A stretch of DNA of 64,000 nucleotides, taken from assembly GCF_001411805.1 (NCBI RefSeq), contig NZ_CP007212.1, positions 3,720,001-3,784,000 of the forward strand, read 5' to 3'. How positions within the stretch are numbered: position 1 is the first letter of the stretch; the number at the start of each line of letters is the position of its first letter. The notes below the pieces were generated by a model. That model was not told the DNA's origin. It saw only the letters and a list, made by a program, of their open reading frames with translations, and ran no database searches. This stretch comes from Burkholderia plantarii. Lineage in GTDB: Bacteria > Pseudomonadota > Gammaproteobacteria > Burkholderiales > Burkholderiaceae. Positions 38,322 through 49,394 of the stretch are shown here, in pieces. The translations under genes were made by a program, and so were the position numbers.

Positions 38322-39094
38322 ACGCCCTGCCGAATCGCCAGCCGGCCGGCACCACGAGTTCGCTCGTGGTGCGCAACCTGAAGAAGCGCTACGGCTCGCG
38401 CACCGTCGTCAAGGACGTGTCGCTCGACGTCAAGAGCGGCGAAGTGGTCGGCCTGCTCGGCCCGAACGGCGCCGGCAAGACCACCTCGTTCTACATGATC
38501 GTCGGCCTGGTGCCGCTCGATGCCGGCGACATCTCGCTGAACGGCAGCCCGATCAGCCTGCTGCCGATCCACAAGCGCGCCTCGCTCGGCCTGTCGTACC
38601 TGCCGCAGGAAGCGTCGGTGTTCCGCAAGCTGACCGTGGAGGAGAACATCCGCGCCGTGCTCGAGCTGCAGCACGACGACAACGGCAAGCGCCTCTCGAA
38701 GGACGGCATCGCCACGCGCACCGAGGCGTTGCTCGACGAATTGCAGATCGCCCACCTGCGCGACAACCCGGCGCTGTCGCTGTCGGGCGGCGAACGCCGC
38801 CGCGTCGAGATCGCGCGCGCGCTCGCGAGCAACCCGAGCTTCATCCTGCTCGACGAGCCGTTCGCCGGCGTCGATCCGATCGCCGTGCTCGAAATCCAGA
38901 AGATCGTCAAGTTCCTGAAGCAACGGAACATCGGTGTGCTGATCACCGATCACAACGTGCGCGAGACGCTCGGCATCTGCGACCACGCCTACATCATCAG
39001 CGACGGCTCGGTGCTCGCCTCCGGCGCGCCGCAGGACATCATCGAGAACGAAAGCGTGCGCCGCGTCTATCTCGGCGAACATTTCCGCATGTAA
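38318..39094 (+). CDS. lptB: LPS export ABC transporter ATPase LptB
   Basis: This 258-residue ABC ATPase drives LPS extraction by LptFG. Walker A is [16 protein letters not shown], the Q-loop [16 protein letters not shown], the signature [15 protein letters not shown], Walker [15 protein letters not shown] and the H-loop [10 protein letters not shown]. It starts at GTG 38318, overlapping the lptA stop by 4 nt. lptF/lptG are not in the window, as is usual. Confidence 0.97.
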   Translation: MNALPNRQPAGTTSSLVVRNLKKRYGSRTVVKDVSLDVKSGEVVGLLGPNGAGKTTSFYMIVGLVPLDAGDISLNGSPISLLPIHKRASLGLSYLPQEASVFRKLTVEENIRAVLELQHDDNGKRLSKDGIATRTEALLDELQIAHLRDNPALSLSGGERRRVEIARALASNPSFILLDEPFAGVDPIAVLEIQKIVKFLKQRNIGVLITDHNVRETLGICDHAYIISDGSVLASGAPQDIIENESVRRVYLGEHFRM

Positions 39095-39305
39095 GCAGGC
39101 GGGATGCCCGCGCCGCATCCCCGCGGCACCCGCCTGCGGCGCGCACCCGCCGGCCGTGGCGCGGCGGTCGCCGCGGATGGCGACGGCCGGCTTCGCCCGT
39201 GCCGGCAACGGCGCGCGGGCGCGGCCGGGCCGCGATCTTCGTGCATCACGCATTCCGCAACGCGCCGCCTACGTGGCAAACTTCAGGTAACGATTCCTTT
39301 TTGCC

Positions 39306-40817
39306 ATGAAAGCCAGCCTCCAACTCCGCCTGTCGCAGCACCTCGCGCTGACCCCCCAGTTGCAGCAGTCGATCCGGCTGCTGCAACTGTCGACGCTCGA
39401 ACTGCAGCAGGAAGTCGCGATGGCCGTCGCGCAGAACCCGCTGCTCGAAAACGACGACGAATGGATCGCGAGCCCGCTGCGCGTGGCCGCCGACGGCTCG
39501 CTGATCGCGCAGACGCCGCCGTCCTCGACGCCCGAGCCGATGCAGGGCGCCTCGTCCGGCTCCGACTCGTCCTCGGGTGAGCGCAGCGAACGCGACGATG
39601 CCTCGGGCGGCGACGACTACGACAGCTACAACAGCGGCGACAACGATTCGGGCCAGTGGAATCTCGACGACTACGGCCGCGCCTCGGGCGCCTCCGACGA
39701 CGACGATCTCCCGCCGCTACAAGTCCACGAGACCTCGACCTCGCTGCGCGACCATCTGTCGGCGCAGCTGCGCGTCACGCAGGCGAGCCCGCGCGACCGC
39801 GCGCTGATCACGTTCCTGATCGAATCGCTCGACGATGACGGCTACCTCGGCGCGACGCTCGACGAAGTCCACGCCGACTTGCCGGAAGAACTCGAGGTCG
39901 AACTCGACGAGCTGGCCGCCGCGCTCGCGCTGCTGCACAGCTTCGATCCGGCCGGCGTCGGCGCCCGTTCGGCGTCCGAATGCCTGCGCCTGCAGCTGAT
40001 CCGGCTCGATCCGTCCCCCACGCGTGCGCTCGCGCTCGACATCGTCTCCCAGCACCTCGAACTGCTCGCCGCGCGCGATTTCACGCGGCTGCGCAAGCAG
40101 CTGAAGGCGAACGACGACGAGCTGCGCGACGCGCATGCGCTGATCCGCTCGCTCGAGCCGTTCCCGGGCGCGGCCTACGGCAAGGCCGAGGCCGACTACG
40201 TGGTGCCCGACATCATGGTCAAGAAGAGCGGCCAGAACTGGCTCGCGGAGCTGAACCCGGAGGTCGTGCCGAAACTGCGCATCAACCACCTGTACGCCAA
40301 CATCCTGCGCAACAGCCGCGGCGATCCGGGTGCCGGCTCGCTGAAGCAGCAGCTCCAGGAAGCGCGCTGGCTGATCAAGAACATCCAGCAGCGATTCGAG
40401 ACGATCCTGCGTGTCGCGCAGGCGATCGTCGAGCGTCAGAAGAACTTTTTTGCACATGGCGAAATCGCCATGCGCCCCTTGGTTTTGCGGGAAATAGCTG
40501 ATACGCTGGGCCTACACGAGTCAACTGTCTCGCGTGTGACAACCGGCAAGTACATGCTGACCCCGTTCGGCACTCTTGAATTTAAGTACTTCTTCGGATC
40601 GCACGTTTCGACGGATACCGGTGGCGCCGCCTCATCCACGGCGATCCGCGCCCTCATCAAGCAACTGATAGGAGCCGAAGACCCGAAATCTCCTCTATCG
40701 GACAGCCGAATCGCCGAACTGCTGGCGGAACAGGGATTCGTGGTCGCGCGCCGCACGGTCGCGAAGTATCGCGAAGCCCTCAGGATCCCGGCAGTCAACC
40801 TGCGCAAGTCTCTGTAG
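39306..40817 (+). CDS. rpoN: RNA polymerase sigma-54 factor
   Basis: This 503-residue RpoN shows region I ([23 protein letters not shown], residues 4-26), an acidic Ser/Asp-rich region II (~90-135), the core-binding region III, an HTH ([19 protein letters not shown]) and the RpoN box [10 protein letters not shown] near residue 485. It directs transcription at -24/-12 promoters with enhancer-binding activators, covering nitrogen, motility and similar regulons. It follows lptB after 211 nt, so it may have its own promoter. An intrinsic terminator overlaps its stop codon. Confidence 0.98.
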   Translation: MKASLQLRLSQHLALTPQLQQSIRLLQLSTLELQQEVAMAVAQNPLLENDDEWIASPLRVAADGSLIAQTPPSSTPEPMQGASSGSDSSSGERSERDDASGGDDYDSYNSGDNDSGQWNLDDYGRASGASDDDDLPPLQVHETSTSLRDHLSAQLRVTQASPRDRALITFLIESLDDDGYLGATLDEVHADLPEELEVELDELAAALALLHSFDPAGVGARSASECLRLQLIRLDPSPTRALALDIVSQHLELLAARDFTRLRKQLKANDDELRDAHALIRSLEPFPGAAYGKAEADYVVPDIMVKKSGQNWLAELNPEVVPKLRINHLYANILRNSRGDPGAGSLKQQLQEARWLIKNIQQRFETILRVAQAIVERQKNFFAHGEIAMRPLVLREIADTLGLHESTVSRVTTGKYMLTPFGTLEFKYFFGSHVSTDTGGAASSTAIRALIKQLIGAEDPKSPLSDSRIAELLAEQGFVVARRTVAKYREALRIPAVNLRKSL

Positions 40818-40842
40818 CCCGCTGCTCGCGGCGGGCGTTTTC
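40817..40842 (+). terminator. Terminator/attenuator after rpoN
   Basis: A stem GCCCGC (40817-40822) with GCGGGC (40831-40836), extendable inward, is followed by a short T run (GTTTT). It starts in the last base of the rpoN stop codon and would reduce readthrough into hpf. Confidence 0.6.
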
Positions 40843-40968
40843 CGGCCGCCGCGCTGTCGAAGGCATAGTCCGCCGCAGGCCCGCTCCGTCTCCATCCGTT
40901 CACGGAGATCGCCCTGCCGGCAGGCGCCGCCTCTCACTGCGCCGGGGTCATCTGCATGGAGAAGCACT

Positions 40969-41328
40969 ATGAACCTGAAGATCAGTGGACACCATCTCGA
41001 AGTGACGCCTGCCATTCGCGAATACGTGATCACCAAGCTGGATCGGGTGCTACGGCATAGCGACCAGGTCATCGATGGCACTGTGATCCTCTCGGTCGAC
41101 AACCATAAGGAAAAGGACAGGCAGCAGCGCGCGGAAATCAACCTGCATCTGAAGGGAAAGGACATCTTCGTTGAAAGCGCCAACGGCAACCTCTACGCGG
41201 CGATCGATCTGCTGATCGACAAGCTCGACCGTCAGGTCGTCAAGCACATGGAGCGGCTGCAGACGCACGCACACGATCCGATCAAGCTTCAACCCGCGAT
41301 CGATCAGATCGAGTTGCCTCCGCAATGA
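40969..41328 (+). CDS. hpf: Ribosome hibernation-promoting factor (short HPF)
   Basis: This 119-residue protein has the sigma-54-modulation/S30AE fold: [20 protein letters not shown], followed by KLDRVLRH, and [23 protein letters not shown]. Its length identifies short HPF, which promotes 100S ribosome dimers in stationary phase. GGAGAAG lies before the ATG. Its place between rpoN and ptsN is the conserved proteobacterial order. Confidence 0.95.
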   Translation: MNLKISGHHLEVTPAIREYVITKLDRVLRHSDQVIDGTVILSVDNHKEKDRQQRAEINLHLKGKDIFVESANGNLYAAIDLLIDKLDRQVVKHMERLQTHAHDPIKLQPAIDQIELPPQ

Positions 41329-41351
41329 CGCCCGGCGCGAGAGCGCCCTCG

Positions 41352-41380
41352 AAACCGCCCGTTCCGACGGGCGGTTTTTT
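41352..41380 (+). terminator. Intrinsic terminator after hpf
   Basis: The stem AAACCGCCCGT / ACGGGCGGTTT with a TCCG tetraloop is followed by a T6 run, starting 24 nt after the hpf stop. It is a textbook rho-independent terminator. Confidence 0.92.
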
Positions 41381-41450
41381 GTTGCCGCCACGGTGTACCA
41401 TCGCGTTCAAACCGCTTTGCGCGCGGTGCGCCACGCGAACGTCCGTGCTC

Positions 41451-41456
41451 TATAAT
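41451..41456 (+). promoter_or_regulatory. Consensus -10 element (TATAAT) upstream of ptsN
   Basis: A perfect TATAAT follows the hpf terminator. No good -35 is seen 16-18 bp upstream. It would start the ptsN-hprK-rapZ transcript with a 5' leader of about 140 nt. Confidence 0.5.
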
Positions 41457-41600
41457 GTGCGGGTTATTACCGGGGGGCATCGGCGGGTCGGCTTGTCGTG
41501 CATGCAAGCCGCCATCCACCGGCGCCCCCGCATCTTTGCCGTCATGGAACATCCGTCCACCGCCGCGAGGAGATCCCAGGCCGCCCCCTTGCCTGCCAAC

Positions 41601-42056
41601 ATGAATCGCCTAGCCAAAATCCTGCCACTGGAGAATGTCGTCATCGACCTCTCCGTCACCAGCAAGAAACGCGTGTTCGAACAGGCCGGTCTGATTTTCG
41701 AGAATCAGAACGGCATCGCGCGCAGCATCGTCACCGACAACCTGTTCGCGCGCGAGCGTCTCGGCTCGACAGGTCTCGGCGAAGGCGTCGCCATTCCGCA
41801 TGGCCGGATCAAGGGCCTCAAGCAGCCGCTCGCCGGTTTCGTCCGGCTTGCCGAGCCGATCCCGTTCGAGGCGCCGGACGGCCAGCCCGTCTCGCTGCTG
41901 ATCTTCCTGCTGGTTCCCGAGCAGGCGACGCAGCAGCACCTCGAGATCCTCTCCGAGATCGCGCAACTGCTGTCCGACCGCGACGCCCGCGAGCGCCTGC
42001 ACACCGAGCCGGACCGCAACGAGTTGCACCAGCTCCTCACTCAATGGCAACCTTGA
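41601..42056 (+). CDS. ptsN: Nitrogen PTS regulatory EIIA component PtsN
   Basis: This 151-residue EIIA-Ntr protein receives phosphate from EI-Ntr/NPr and regulates potassium and nitrogen/carbon functions; it does not transport sugar. The phospho-His lies in GEGVAIPHGRIKGL near residue 64. ATG 41601 (MNRLAKILPLENV) gives the normal family length, although no SD is visible and in-frame starts exist upstream. The gene is followed by hprK after 140 nt, the usual betaproteobacterial arrangement. Confidence 0.93.
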   Translation: MNRLAKILPLENVVIDLSVTSKKRVFEQAGLIFENQNGIARSIVTDNLFARERLGSTGLGEGVAIPHGRIKGLKQPLAGFVRLAEPIPFEAPDGQPVSLLIFLLVPEQATQQHLEILSEIAQLLSDRDARERLHTEPDRNELHQLLTQWQP

Positions 42057-42196
42057 ACTGATCCGGGCGGGCCCCTGCCCCGCACCGGGCGGCACGCGCC
42101 GTCCGGCCAGCCCGCCCGCAGCCGGACCGGCGCCGCAACCGCCGTTGCCGCCCGCCGCATCGGCCCGCATCGGCCATTTGGAGTGACGGACTCATC

Positions 42197-43165
42197 ATGG
42201 ACACGTCCAGCATCAACGCCCAGAGCATCTTCGACGACAACGCCGCCATGCTGAAGCTCAGCTGGCTGACGGGGCATGAAGGCTGGGAGCGCGGCTTTTC
42301 CTCCGAGACGGTCGGCAACGCCACCTCGAGCGCCGACCTCGTCGGCCACTTGAACCTGATCCATCCGAACCGGATCCAGGTGCTCGGCGAGGCCGAAATC
42401 GAGTACTACCAGCGCCAGACCGACGAGGACCGCTCGCGCCACATGGCCGAGCTGATCGCGCTCGAACCGCCGTTCCTGGTGGTGGCGGGCGGCGCCGCCG
42501 CGCCGCCGGAGTTGGTGCTGCGCTGCACGCGCTCGTCCACGCCGCTGTTCACCACGCCGATGTCGGCGGCGGCCGTGATCGACAGCCTGCGCCTCTACAT
42601 GTCGCGCATCCTGGCGCCGCGTGCCACGCTGCACGGCGTGTTCCTCGACATCCTCGGCATGGGCGTGCTGCTCACCGGCGATTCGGGCCTCGGCAAGAGC
42701 GAGCTCGGCCTCGAACTGATCAGCCGCGGCCACGGCCTGGTAGCCGACGACGCGGTCGATTTCGTGCGTCTCGGCCCCGATTTCGTCGAGGGGCGCTGCC
42801 CGCCGCTGCTGCAGAACCTGCTCGAGGTGCGCGGCCTGGGCCTGCTCGACATCAAGACGATCTTCGGTGAAACCGCGGTGCGCCGGAAGATGAAGCTGAA
42901 GCTGATCGTCCAGCTGGTGCGCCGGCCCGACGGCGAATTTCAGCGCCTGCCGCTCGAAAGCCAGACCGTCGACGTGCTCGGCCTGCCGATCAGCAAGGTG
43001 ACGATCCAGGTGGCGGCCGGCCGCAACCTCGCCGTGCTCGTCGAAGCGGCGGTCCGCAACACGATCCTGCAGCTGCGCGGCATCGACACGCTGCGCGACT
43101 TCATGGACCGGCAGCGCCTGGCCATGCAGGATCCGGACAGCCAGTTCCCCGGCAAACTCGTTTGA
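42197..43165 (+). CDS. hprK: HPr kinase/phosphorylase
   Basis: The 322-residue HprK phosphorylates and dephosphorylates a Ser of HPr-like proteins, linking PTS state to regulation. The Walker A is [18 protein letters not shown] near residues 155-172, followed by ADDAVDF and the HPrK signature [16 protein letters not shown]. The N-terminal DRTGG-like domain is complete. It is found next to ptsN and rapZ in betaproteobacteria although no sugar PTS genes are here. Confidence 0.96.
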   Translation: MDTSSINAQSIFDDNAAMLKLSWLTGHEGWERGFSSETVGNATSSADLVGHLNLIHPNRIQVLGEAEIEYYQRQTDEDRSRHMAELIALEPPFLVVAGGAAAPPELVLRCTRSSTPLFTTPMSAAAVIDSLRLYMSRILAPRATLHGVFLDILGMGVLLTGDSGLGKSELGLELISRGHGLVADDAVDFVRLGPDFVEGRCPPLLQNLLEVRGLGLLDIKTIFGETAVRRKMKLKLIVQLVRRPDGEFQRLPLESQTVDVLGLPISKVTIQVAAGRNLAVLVEAAVRNTILQLRGIDTLRDFMDRQRLAMQDPDSQFPGKLV

Positions 43166-43238
43166 CGCGCGCCGGCGCCGCCCCATACGGGCGCGGTGAG
43201 CCGGTGCTATGATGAAACGTCTGGATTTTCCGCCTCCC

Positions 43239-44132
43239 ATGCGCATCGTCCTCATCACCGGCATTTCCGGCTCCGGCAAGTCCGTCGCGCTCAACGCGCT
43301 GGAAGACGCGGGCTATTACTGCGTCGACAACCTGCCGCCGCGCGTCCTGCCGGAGCTCGTGCGCAGCATCGCCGACGATGGCCAGCAGCACCTCGCGGTG
43401 GCGATCGACGCGCGCTCGAGCGGCTCGCTCGACGACATGCCGGGCCTGATCCGCGATCTCTCGCGGCAACACGACGTGCGCGTGCTGTTCCTCAACGCGA
43501 GCACCCAGGCGCTGATCCAGCGCTTCTCCGAAACGCGCCGCCGCCATCCGCTGTCGGGGTCGCCGTCGCACGAGGCCGACATCGGGCTGCTGTCGTCGCT
43601 GGAGGAAGCGATCGAGCGCGAGCGCGAGCTGGTCGCGCCGCTGGCCGGGTTCGGCCACGAGATCGACACCAGCAACCTGCGCGCCAACGTGCTGCGCACC
43701 TGGGTCAAGCGCTTCATCGAACAGAAGAACGACGACCTCGTGCTGATGTTCGAATCGTTCGGCTTCAAGCGCGGCGTGCCGCTCGACGCGGACTTCATGT
43801 TCGACGTGCGCGCGCTGCCGAATCCCTATTACGACCGCGAGCTGCGGCCGCTGACCGGGCTCGACCAGCCGGTCATCGCGTTCCTCGACGCGCTGCCGAT
43901 CGTCCATCAGATGATCGACGACGTCGAGGCCTTCCTCGTCAAATGGCTGCCGCATTTCCGCGACGACAATCGCAGTTATCTGACGGTGGCGATCGGCTGC
44001 ACGGGCGGCCAGCATCGCTCGGTGTTCATTGCGGAGACGCTCGCCGCGCGTCTGTCGCGGCAGGCGAACGTGATAGTGCGGCATCGTGACGCGCCGGTTG
44101 ATGCCGATGCGTCGTCGCGGCTCGTCACCTGA
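43239..44132 (+). CDS. rapZ: RNase adapter protein RapZ
   Basis: RapZ binds small RNAs and guides RNase E, controlling glucosamine-6-P synthesis in enterics. The 297-residue product has an N-terminal P-loop ATPase domain ([34 protein letters not shown]) and a C-terminal domain with [22 protein letters not shown] 43239 gives the standard length; an ATG ten codons upstream (43209) is an alternative. It is the last gene of the sigma-54/PTS-Ntr cluster in the usual order. Confidence 0.94.
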   Translation: MRIVLITGISGSGKSVALNALEDAGYYCVDNLPPRVLPELVRSIADDGQQHLAVAIDARSSGSLDDMPGLIRDLSRQHDVRVLFLNASTQALIQRFSETRRRHPLSGSPSHEADIGLLSSLEEAIERERELVAPLAGFGHEIDTSNLRANVLRTWVKRFIEQKNDDLVLMFESFGFKRGVPLDADFMFDVRALPNPYYDRELRPLTGLDQPVIAFLDALPIVHQMIDDVEAFLVKWLPHFRDDNRSYLTVAIGCTGGQHRSVFIAETLAARLSRQANVIVRHRDAPVDADASSRLVT

Positions 44133-44162
44133 CCGAGCCGCTCCTCGTCAAGGGGGCGCCAG

Positions 44163-44798
44163 ATGTCATCGCTTTCGACCACGCTTGTCGATTTGCCGCT
44201 GTTCCCGCTGCACACGGTGCTGTTTCCCGGCGGCCTGCTGCCGCTGAAGGTGTTTGAACAGCGTTACGTCGACATGGCGCGTTCGTGCCTGCGCGATCGC
44301 GCGCCGTTCGGCGTCTGCCTGCTCAAGAGCGGCCCCGAGGTCGCCCAGGACGACGCCGTGTCGGTGCCGGAGCCGGTTGGCTGCATGGCCGAGATCATCG
44401 AATGCGATACCGGCGAGTTCGGGATGCTGCTGCTGCGCACCGTCGGCACGCGGCGCTTCCGGCTGCTCTCGCATCGCGTCGAGGCGAACGGCCTGCTGGT
44501 CGGCATCGCCGAGGCGCTGCCCGAGGACGAGCCGCTCGACGGCGAGCTCTCGATCGCGCAGTTCGGCGCCTGCTCGGAAGTGCTCGAGCGCATCATCGTC
44601 GCGCTGCGCAACGTCAAGTCCGGCGAGCTGCCGTTTCTCGAGCCGTTCCATTTCGAAGACCCGACCTGGGTGTCGAACCGGCTCGCCGAGGTGCTGCCGC
44701 TCGATCTGCGCGCGCGGCAGAAGATGATGGAACTGCCCGGCGTCGGCGCGCGAATCGACGCCGTGCATCAGGTGCTCAAGCGCCACGACTGGCTCTGA
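44163..44798 (+). CDS. LON N-terminal (substrate-binding) domain protein
   Basis: This 211-residue protein consists only of a Lon-N/PUA-like domain: LVDLPLFPLHTVLFPGGLLPLKVFEQRY near the N-terminus, then GMLLLRTVGTRRFRLLS. It lacks the AAA+ and protease domains, as in the standalone YcxX-type family. Function unknown, perhaps peptide or protein binding. GGGGG-type SD lies before ATG 44163. It sits 30 nt after rapZ and may be co-transcribed. Convergent with mutY. Confidence 0.88.
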   Translation: MSSLSTTLVDLPLFPLHTVLFPGGLLPLKVFEQRYVDMARSCLRDRAPFGVCLLKSGPEVAQDDAVSVPEPVGCMAEIIECDTGEFGMLLLRTVGTRRFRLLSHRVEANGLLVGIAEALPEDEPLDGELSIAQFGACSEVLERIIVALRNVKSGELPFLEPFHFEDPTWVSNRLAEVLPLDLRARQKMMELPGVGARIDAVHQVLKRHDWL

Positions 44799-44853
44799 GC
44801 GCCATGCGGGCCGCCCGGGCCCTCCCCGCTCGTCCCGCCGCTTCCGAAACCGT

Positions 44854-45963
44854 TCAGATCAACGGCCCACTCAGGCTGTCGAGCAGCTTGCGCACGGGCG
44901 CCGGCACGCCATACGCGTCGAGCCGCGCGAGCGGCACCCATTCGGTGTCGGCATCGGCCGCGCCTGCCTGGCCGCCTGATGCCGGGCCGACCTCGGCGAT
45001 GCGCGGCTCGATCTCGAGCCGGAAGTGCGTGAACGTGTGTGTAAACGGCGCGAGCGAGATCACCGAATCGGCGCCGAACGCGCGCACGCGCTGCAGCGCC
45101 GCCGCGTCGCCGTCCGCCTCGGGCAGGCTCCAGAGGCCGCCCCAGATGCCGGCCGGCGGACGCCGTTCGAGCAACACGGCGTCGCCGTCGCGCAGCACCA
45201 GCATCCAGGTGCGCCGCGTCGGCACCGCCTTCTTCGGCCGCGCGGCCGGCAGCTCACGCTGGCGGCCGGTCGCGTTCGCGACGCAGTCGGGCGCGAACGG
45301 GCAGCGCCTGCAGTCCGGCTTGCCGCGCCCGCACAGGGTCGCGCCGAGATCCATCAGGCCCTGCGTGTAGGCGCTGATGCCGGCGGCGTCCTCGTCGCGC
45401 GGGAACAGCGTTTCGGCCAGCACCCACATGTCGTTCTCGACGCGCTTCTCGCCCGGAAAACCCTCCACGCCGAACACGCGCGCGAGCACGCGCTTGACGT
45501 TGCCGTCGAGGATTGGCGCGCGCGCGCCGAACGCGAACGAGGCAATCGCGGCCGCGGTCGAGCGGCCGATGCCGGGCAGCTCGGCGAGCGCGTCGGGCGT
45601 TTGCGGGAAGCGGCCGCCATGCTGCTCGACCACCACCTGCGCGCAGCGGTGCAGGTTGCGCGCGCGCGTGTAGTAGCCGAGCCCGGCCCACAGCGCCATC
45701 ACGTCGTCGGCCGGCGCCGCGGCCAGCGCGGCGACGTCGGGAAAACGCGCCAGGAACCGCTGGTAATACGGCACCACGGTCGAGACCTGGGTCTGCTGCA
45801 GCATGATTTCCGACAGCCAGATCCGGTATGGATCGCGCGTGTTCTGCCACGGCAGGTCGTGACGGCCATGCTCGTGCTGCCAGACGATCAGGCGGCGCGC
45901 GAAGCTCGCGTGCAGCGGGGTGGACGGCGCGACCGGCGCCGCTCGGGTACGGGGGGGTTTCAA
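44854..45963 (-). CDS. mutY: A/G-specific adenine DNA glycosylase
   Basis: MutY removes A mispaired with 8-oxoG. The product (~369 residues) has the HhH-GPD core with SEIMLQQTQVSTVVPYYQRF (catalytic Glu), PGIGRSTAAAIASFAFG, and the Asp in LDGNVKRVLARV. The [4Fe-4S] loop follows as C-x6-C-x2-C-x5-C in CGRGKPDCRRCPFAPDC, and a NUDIX-like C-terminal domain senses 8-oxoG (PAGIWGGLWSLPEAD). No ATG is available at the expected N-terminus; TTG 45963, 4 nt past the mutM stop, is the likely start. It forms a GO-repair operon with mutM. Confidence 0.92.
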   Translation of the reverse strand: MKPPRTRAAPVAPSTPLHASFARRLIVWQHEHGRHDLPWQNTRDPYRIWLSEIMLQQTQVSTVVPYYQRFLARFPDVAALAAAPADDVMALWAGLGYYTRARNLHRCAQVVVEQHGGRFPQTPDALAELPGIGRSTAAAIASFAFGARAPILDGNVKRVLARVFGVEGFPGEKRVENDMWVLAETLFPRDEDAAGISAYTQGLMDLGATLCGRGKPDCRRCPFAPDCVANATGRQRELPAARPKKAVPTRRTWMLVLRDGDAVLLERRPPAGIWGGLWSLPEADGDAAALQRVRAFGADSVISLAPFTHTFTHFRLEIEPRIAEVGPASGGQAGAADADTEWVPLARLDAYGVPAPVRKLLDSLSGPLI

Positions 45964-45967
45964 GATA

Positions 45968-46795
45968 TCAACGCTGACAATTCGGACAGAAATAGGTCGA
46001 CCGCTGGCCCTGCACGATCTGGCGGATCGGCGTGCCGCAGACGCGGCACGGCTCACCGGCACGATCGTAGACGAAGCAGTCGAGCTGGAAGTAGCCGCTT
46101 TCGCCGTCGCTGCCGACGAAATCGCGCAAGGTGCTGCCGCCGCGCTCGATCGCGTCGGCGAGCGTCGCGCGCACCGCCCCGGCGAGCCGCTCGTAGCGCG
46201 GCAGCGAAACGCGGCCGGCCGCCGTGGTCGGCCGGATGCCGGCGCGGAACAGGCTTTCGGACGCGTAAATGTTGCCGACGCCGACCACGATGTCGCCGGC
46301 CAGCAGCGCCTGCTTCACCGAAACGGTGCGCCCGCGCGTGCGCCGGTAGAGCAGCTCGGGCGTGAAGAGCGGCGAGAACGGCTCGACGCCGAGGCTCGTG
46401 AGCAGCGGATGCAGGTGGATGTCGCCGTCCTCGCGCGCGTGCCAGAGCACGGCGCCGAAGCGGCGCGGATCGCGAAAGCGCAGCACGCATTCGTCGAACA
46501 CCCAGTCGATGTGGTCGTGCTTTTTGGCCTCGGGCGGTTCGCCGCCCGGCAGCACGCGCAGTGTCCCGGTCATGCCGAGATGGACGATGAACCAGCCGGC
46601 ATCCACCTCGAACAGCAGGTACTTGCCGCGCCGCTCGACGCGCAGCACCTCGCGCGCCTCGAGCGCGGCTGCGAGATTGTCGGGGACGGGCCAGCGCAGC
46701 ATCGCGGTGCGCACGTCGACGCGCCTGACGCGCCGCCCGGTGACGAAGGGTTCGATTCCGCGGCGGGTAACCTCGACTTCCGGCAACTCTGGCAT
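45968..46795 (-). CDS. mutM: Formamidopyrimidine-DNA glycosylase
   Basis: This 275-residue Fpg excises 8-oxoG and FapyG from DNA. It begins [14 protein letters not shown] with the catalytic Pro1/Glu2, carries a lysine in RGKYLLF, and ends with a C-x2-C-x16-C-x2-C zinc finger (CRVCG ... CPNCQR). ATG 46795 is fixed by the invariant N-terminus. mutY follows within a few bases on the same strand. It is divergent from the TPR gene across 87 nt. Confidence 0.97.
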   Translation of the reverse strand: MPELPEVEVTRRGIEPFVTGRRVRRVDVRTAMLRWPVPDNLAAALEAREVLRVERRGKYLLFEVDAGWFIVHLGMTGTLRVLPGGEPPEAKKHDHIDWVFDECVLRFRDPRRFGAVLWHAREDGDIHLHPLLTSLGVEPFSPLFTPELLYRRTRGRTVSVKQALLAGDIVVGVGNIYASESLFRAGIRPTTAAGRVSLPRYERLAGAVRATLADAIERGGSTLRDFVGSDGESGYFQLDCFVYDRAGEPCRVCGTPIRQIVQGQRSTYFCPNCQR

Positions 46796-46882
46796 GGTTT
46801 TGTGGTCTGTGTGTGGCTGGTGCGATTGTGCGCGTATTGTAGCGAGCGCGTTACAATCGACCGAAACCTCGAACGGATTTCC

Positions 46883-48730
46883 ATGACCTTGCCCTCGACG
46901 CTGTCCCCGAAGCGCCCCGCCGCCCGCGCGCGCCGCGCGTTCGCATCTCCGGTTCGCCGCGCCCTCGGCGCCGCGCTTGTCGCCGCTTGGACGTTCGGCG
47001 CGGTTGCCGCGCATGCCCAGACTCCCGCCGATGCGCCCGCCGCCGGCGCGTCCGACGACGCGCTGACGCAGAGCGCGTTCTCGCCGGCCTTCCCCGACGA
47101 GAAAAAGGATCTGCCGGACGTGCAGTTGTCGGCACAGATCGTCTACCAGGTGCTCGCGGCCGAGGTCGCGCTGCAACGCTCGCAACCGGCACCCGCTTAC
47201 CAGACCTACCTCGCGCTCGCGCGCGACACGAAGGACCCGCGCATGGCGCAGCGCGCCACCGAGATCGCGCTGGCGGCCCAGAGCCCGGCCGACGCGCTCG
47301 CCGCGGCGAACCTGTGGCGCCAGTTCGCGCCCGATTCGAACCGCGCGTCGCAGGTCGACTCGGCGCTGCTGGTGCTGGCCGGCAAGCCGGCCGAAGCCGA
47401 ACCGCTGCTCGCGCGCGAGCTTTCGCGCGCCACCGGCGACAATCGCGGCGACGCGCTGCTCGCGCTGCAGGCGTTGATTTCGCGCGGCCCGAACCGGGTC
47501 GAGGGTCTGACGGTGCTGCAGGACCTGCTCAAGAACGACCTCGATCGCCCCGAGGCGCAGGTCGCGATCGCACGCCAGCAGCTCGCCACCGACGACCGGG
47601 CTGGCGCCGTCGCCTCGCTGAAGCAGGCGCTGCAGCTACGCCCCGACTACCTGCCGGCCGCCCTGATGCTCTCGCAAATGGGCCCCGACGAGCGCGCGGT
47701 CGGCGTAGCCTCGTTCGAGAAGTTCGTCCAGCAGAATCCGAAGTCGCGCGAAGGGCGCCTCGCGCTCGCCCAGCTCTATCTGGCCGACAACCGCCTCGAG
47801 GACGCGCAGAAGCAGTTCGAGGCGATGCGCAAGAACGATCCGAAGGAGCCGGCGCCGCTGATGGCGCTCGCGCTCGTCAAGCTCCAGCAGAAGCAGTACG
47901 ACGACGCGCAGACCAACCTGAAGCAGTACATCGAGCTCGCGCAAAAGCGCCAGGGCGCCGACGTCGGCCAGGCCTACGTCTACCTTGCGCAGATCGCGAT
48001 CGAGCAGAACAACGACGCGCAGGCCTCGCAATGGCTCGACAAGATCGACGTGTCGAGCCCGCACTACATCCCGGCCCAGGTCACGCGCGCGCAGCTGCTC
48101 GCCAAGCAGGGCAAGATCGACGAGGCACGCCAGGTGCTCGCCGGCATCCAGGTGGCCGACCCGCACGACGCGGCCGTGATCGCGCGCACCGACGCGTCGC
48201 TGCTGTTCGCCGGCAAGCGCTACCGCGAGGCGGCCGATCGGCTCGCGCAGGCCGTCGAGCAGTTCCCCGACGATCCCGACCTGCGCTACGACTACGCGAT
48301 GGCCTGCGAGAAGATCGGCCAGTACACGACGATGGAGCAGCAGCTGCGCCTGCTGATCAGCGCCCAGCCAGACAGCCCGCAGGCGTTCAACGCGCTCGGC
48401 TACTCGCTCGCGGATCGCAACGAGCGGCTGCCCGAGGCGAACAAGCTGATCGAGCGGGCCAGCGCGCTCGCGCCGAAGGACGCATTCATCATGGACAGCC
48501 TCGGCTGGGTCAAATACCGGCTCGGCGACAACGCTGCCGCCGCCAGGATCCTGACGCAGGCCTACGCGCTGCAACCGAACGCCGAGATCGGCGCGCATCT
48601 CGGCGAAGTGCTCTGGAAGAGCGGCCAGCAGGACAAGGCCCGCGACGCATGGCGCGCCGCGCAGAAGCTCGAACCCGACAACGACACGCTCGTCAGCACG
48701 CTCAAGCGCTTCGGGGTGACCGGGCTGTGA
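46883..48730 (+). CDS. Exported TPR-repeat protein
   Basis: This 615-residue protein has a signal peptide ([20 protein letters not shown]) and then many tetratricopeptide-like helices across the whole length (for example [60 protein letters not shown]). It is encoded just upstream of lolB with a 4-nt overlap, an order conserved in Burkholderia and Pseudomonas (PA4667-like). It is likely a periplasmic or outer-membrane-associated scaffold, but its partner is unknown. Confidence 0.88.
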   Translation: MTLPSTLSPKRPAARARRAFASPVRRALGAALVAAWTFGAVAAHAQTPADAPAAGASDDALTQSAFSPAFPDEKKDLPDVQLSAQIVYQVLAAEVALQRSQPAPAYQTYLALARDTKDPRMAQRATEIALAAQSPADALAAANLWRQFAPDSNRASQVDSALLVLAGKPAEAEPLLARELSRATGDNRGDALLALQALISRGPNRVEGLTVLQDLLKNDLDRPEAQVAIARQQLATDDRAGAVASLKQALQLRPDYLPAALMLSQMGPDERAVGVASFEKFVQQNPKSREGRLALAQLYLADNRLEDAQKQFEAMRKNDPKEPAPLMALALVKLQQKQYDDAQTNLKQYIELAQKRQGADVGQAYVYLAQIAIEQNNDAQASQWLDKIDVSSPHYIPAQVTRAQLLAKQGKIDEARQVLAGIQVADPHDAAVIARTDASLLFAGKRYREAADRLAQAVEQFPDDPDLRYDYAMACEKIGQYTTMEQQLRLLISAQPDSPQAFNALGYSLADRNERLPEANKLIERASALAPKDAFIMDSLGWVKYRLGDNAAAARILTQAYALQPNAEIGAHLGEVLWKSGQQDKARDAWRAAQKLEPDNDTLVSTLKRFGVTGL

Positions 48731-49356
48731 GCATCGCGATTCGATCGGGCGCGCGGCTCGCGCGCCAAGCTTCCGTCCTGCTCGCCACGGGCGCCCTGCT
48801 GGCCGGCTGCGCGACGCAAACCCGGCCTCCCGCCAGCAGCGTGGCGCCGCTCGGTGCCACCAGCGCCGACACGATCACGACGCAGGCCGCGCACGCCTAC
48901 ACGGGCCGCTTCGCGGTCCGCTACGAAGACCGGCTCGGCAAGCAGCAGAATGTCTACGGCAATTTCGACTGGCAGGAAACCGGCAACGTCATCACGCTCG
49001 AACTGCGCAGCCCGCTCGGCCAGACGCTCGCGGTGGTGCGCTCGTCGCCGCAGCGCGCCTCGCTCGAGATGCCGGGCCGCGCGCCGCGTTTCGCCGGCGA
49101 CGTCGGGCAACTGATGCAGGACACGCTCGGCTTCGCGCTACCGCTCGACGGCCTGCGCTTCTGGATGGTGCCGCAGCCGTCGCCGGGCACGCCGGCCGAC
49201 GTCACGGGCGACGCCGCGCATCCGAAGCAGATCCGCCAGGACGGCTGGACCATCGACTATCTCGCCTACGCGGACGCGCCCGCCACCGGCGTCAAGCGAC
49301 TCGATCTCACGCGCGAGACCCCGGCGCTCGACATCAAGCTGGTGCTCGACCGCTGA
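48727..49356 (+). CDS. lolB: Outer-membrane lipoprotein receptor LolB
   Basis: LolB accepts lipoproteins from LolA and inserts them into the inner leaflet of the outer membrane. The 209-residue product starts at GTG 48727, overlapping the TPR stop (GTGA). It has a lipobox LLAGC (Cys near residue 28) and the unclosed-barrel blocks [21 protein letters not shown] and [15 protein letters not shown] [10 protein letters not shown]. ispE follows after ~40 nt, as in most proteobacteria. Confidence 0.92.
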   Translation: MSIAIRSGARLARQASVLLATGALLAGCATQTRPPASSVAPLGATSADTITTQAAHAYTGRFAVRYEDRLGKQQNVYGNFDWQETGNVITLELRSPLGQTLAVVRSSPQRASLEMPGRAPRFAGDVGQLMQDTLGFALPLDGLRFWMVPQPSPGTPADVTGDAAHPKQIRQDGWTIDYLAYADAPATGVKRLDLTRETPALDIKLVLDR

Positions 49357-49394
49357 GCCGCGCACTCCCGTTTTCCGCCATGAAGTCCCCACGC

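Noticed and set aside
35491..44798. The kds-lpt-rpoN-ptsN-hprK-rapZ cluster as a novel system
   Set aside because: This gene order is long established in betaproteobacteria; it is listed as features only.
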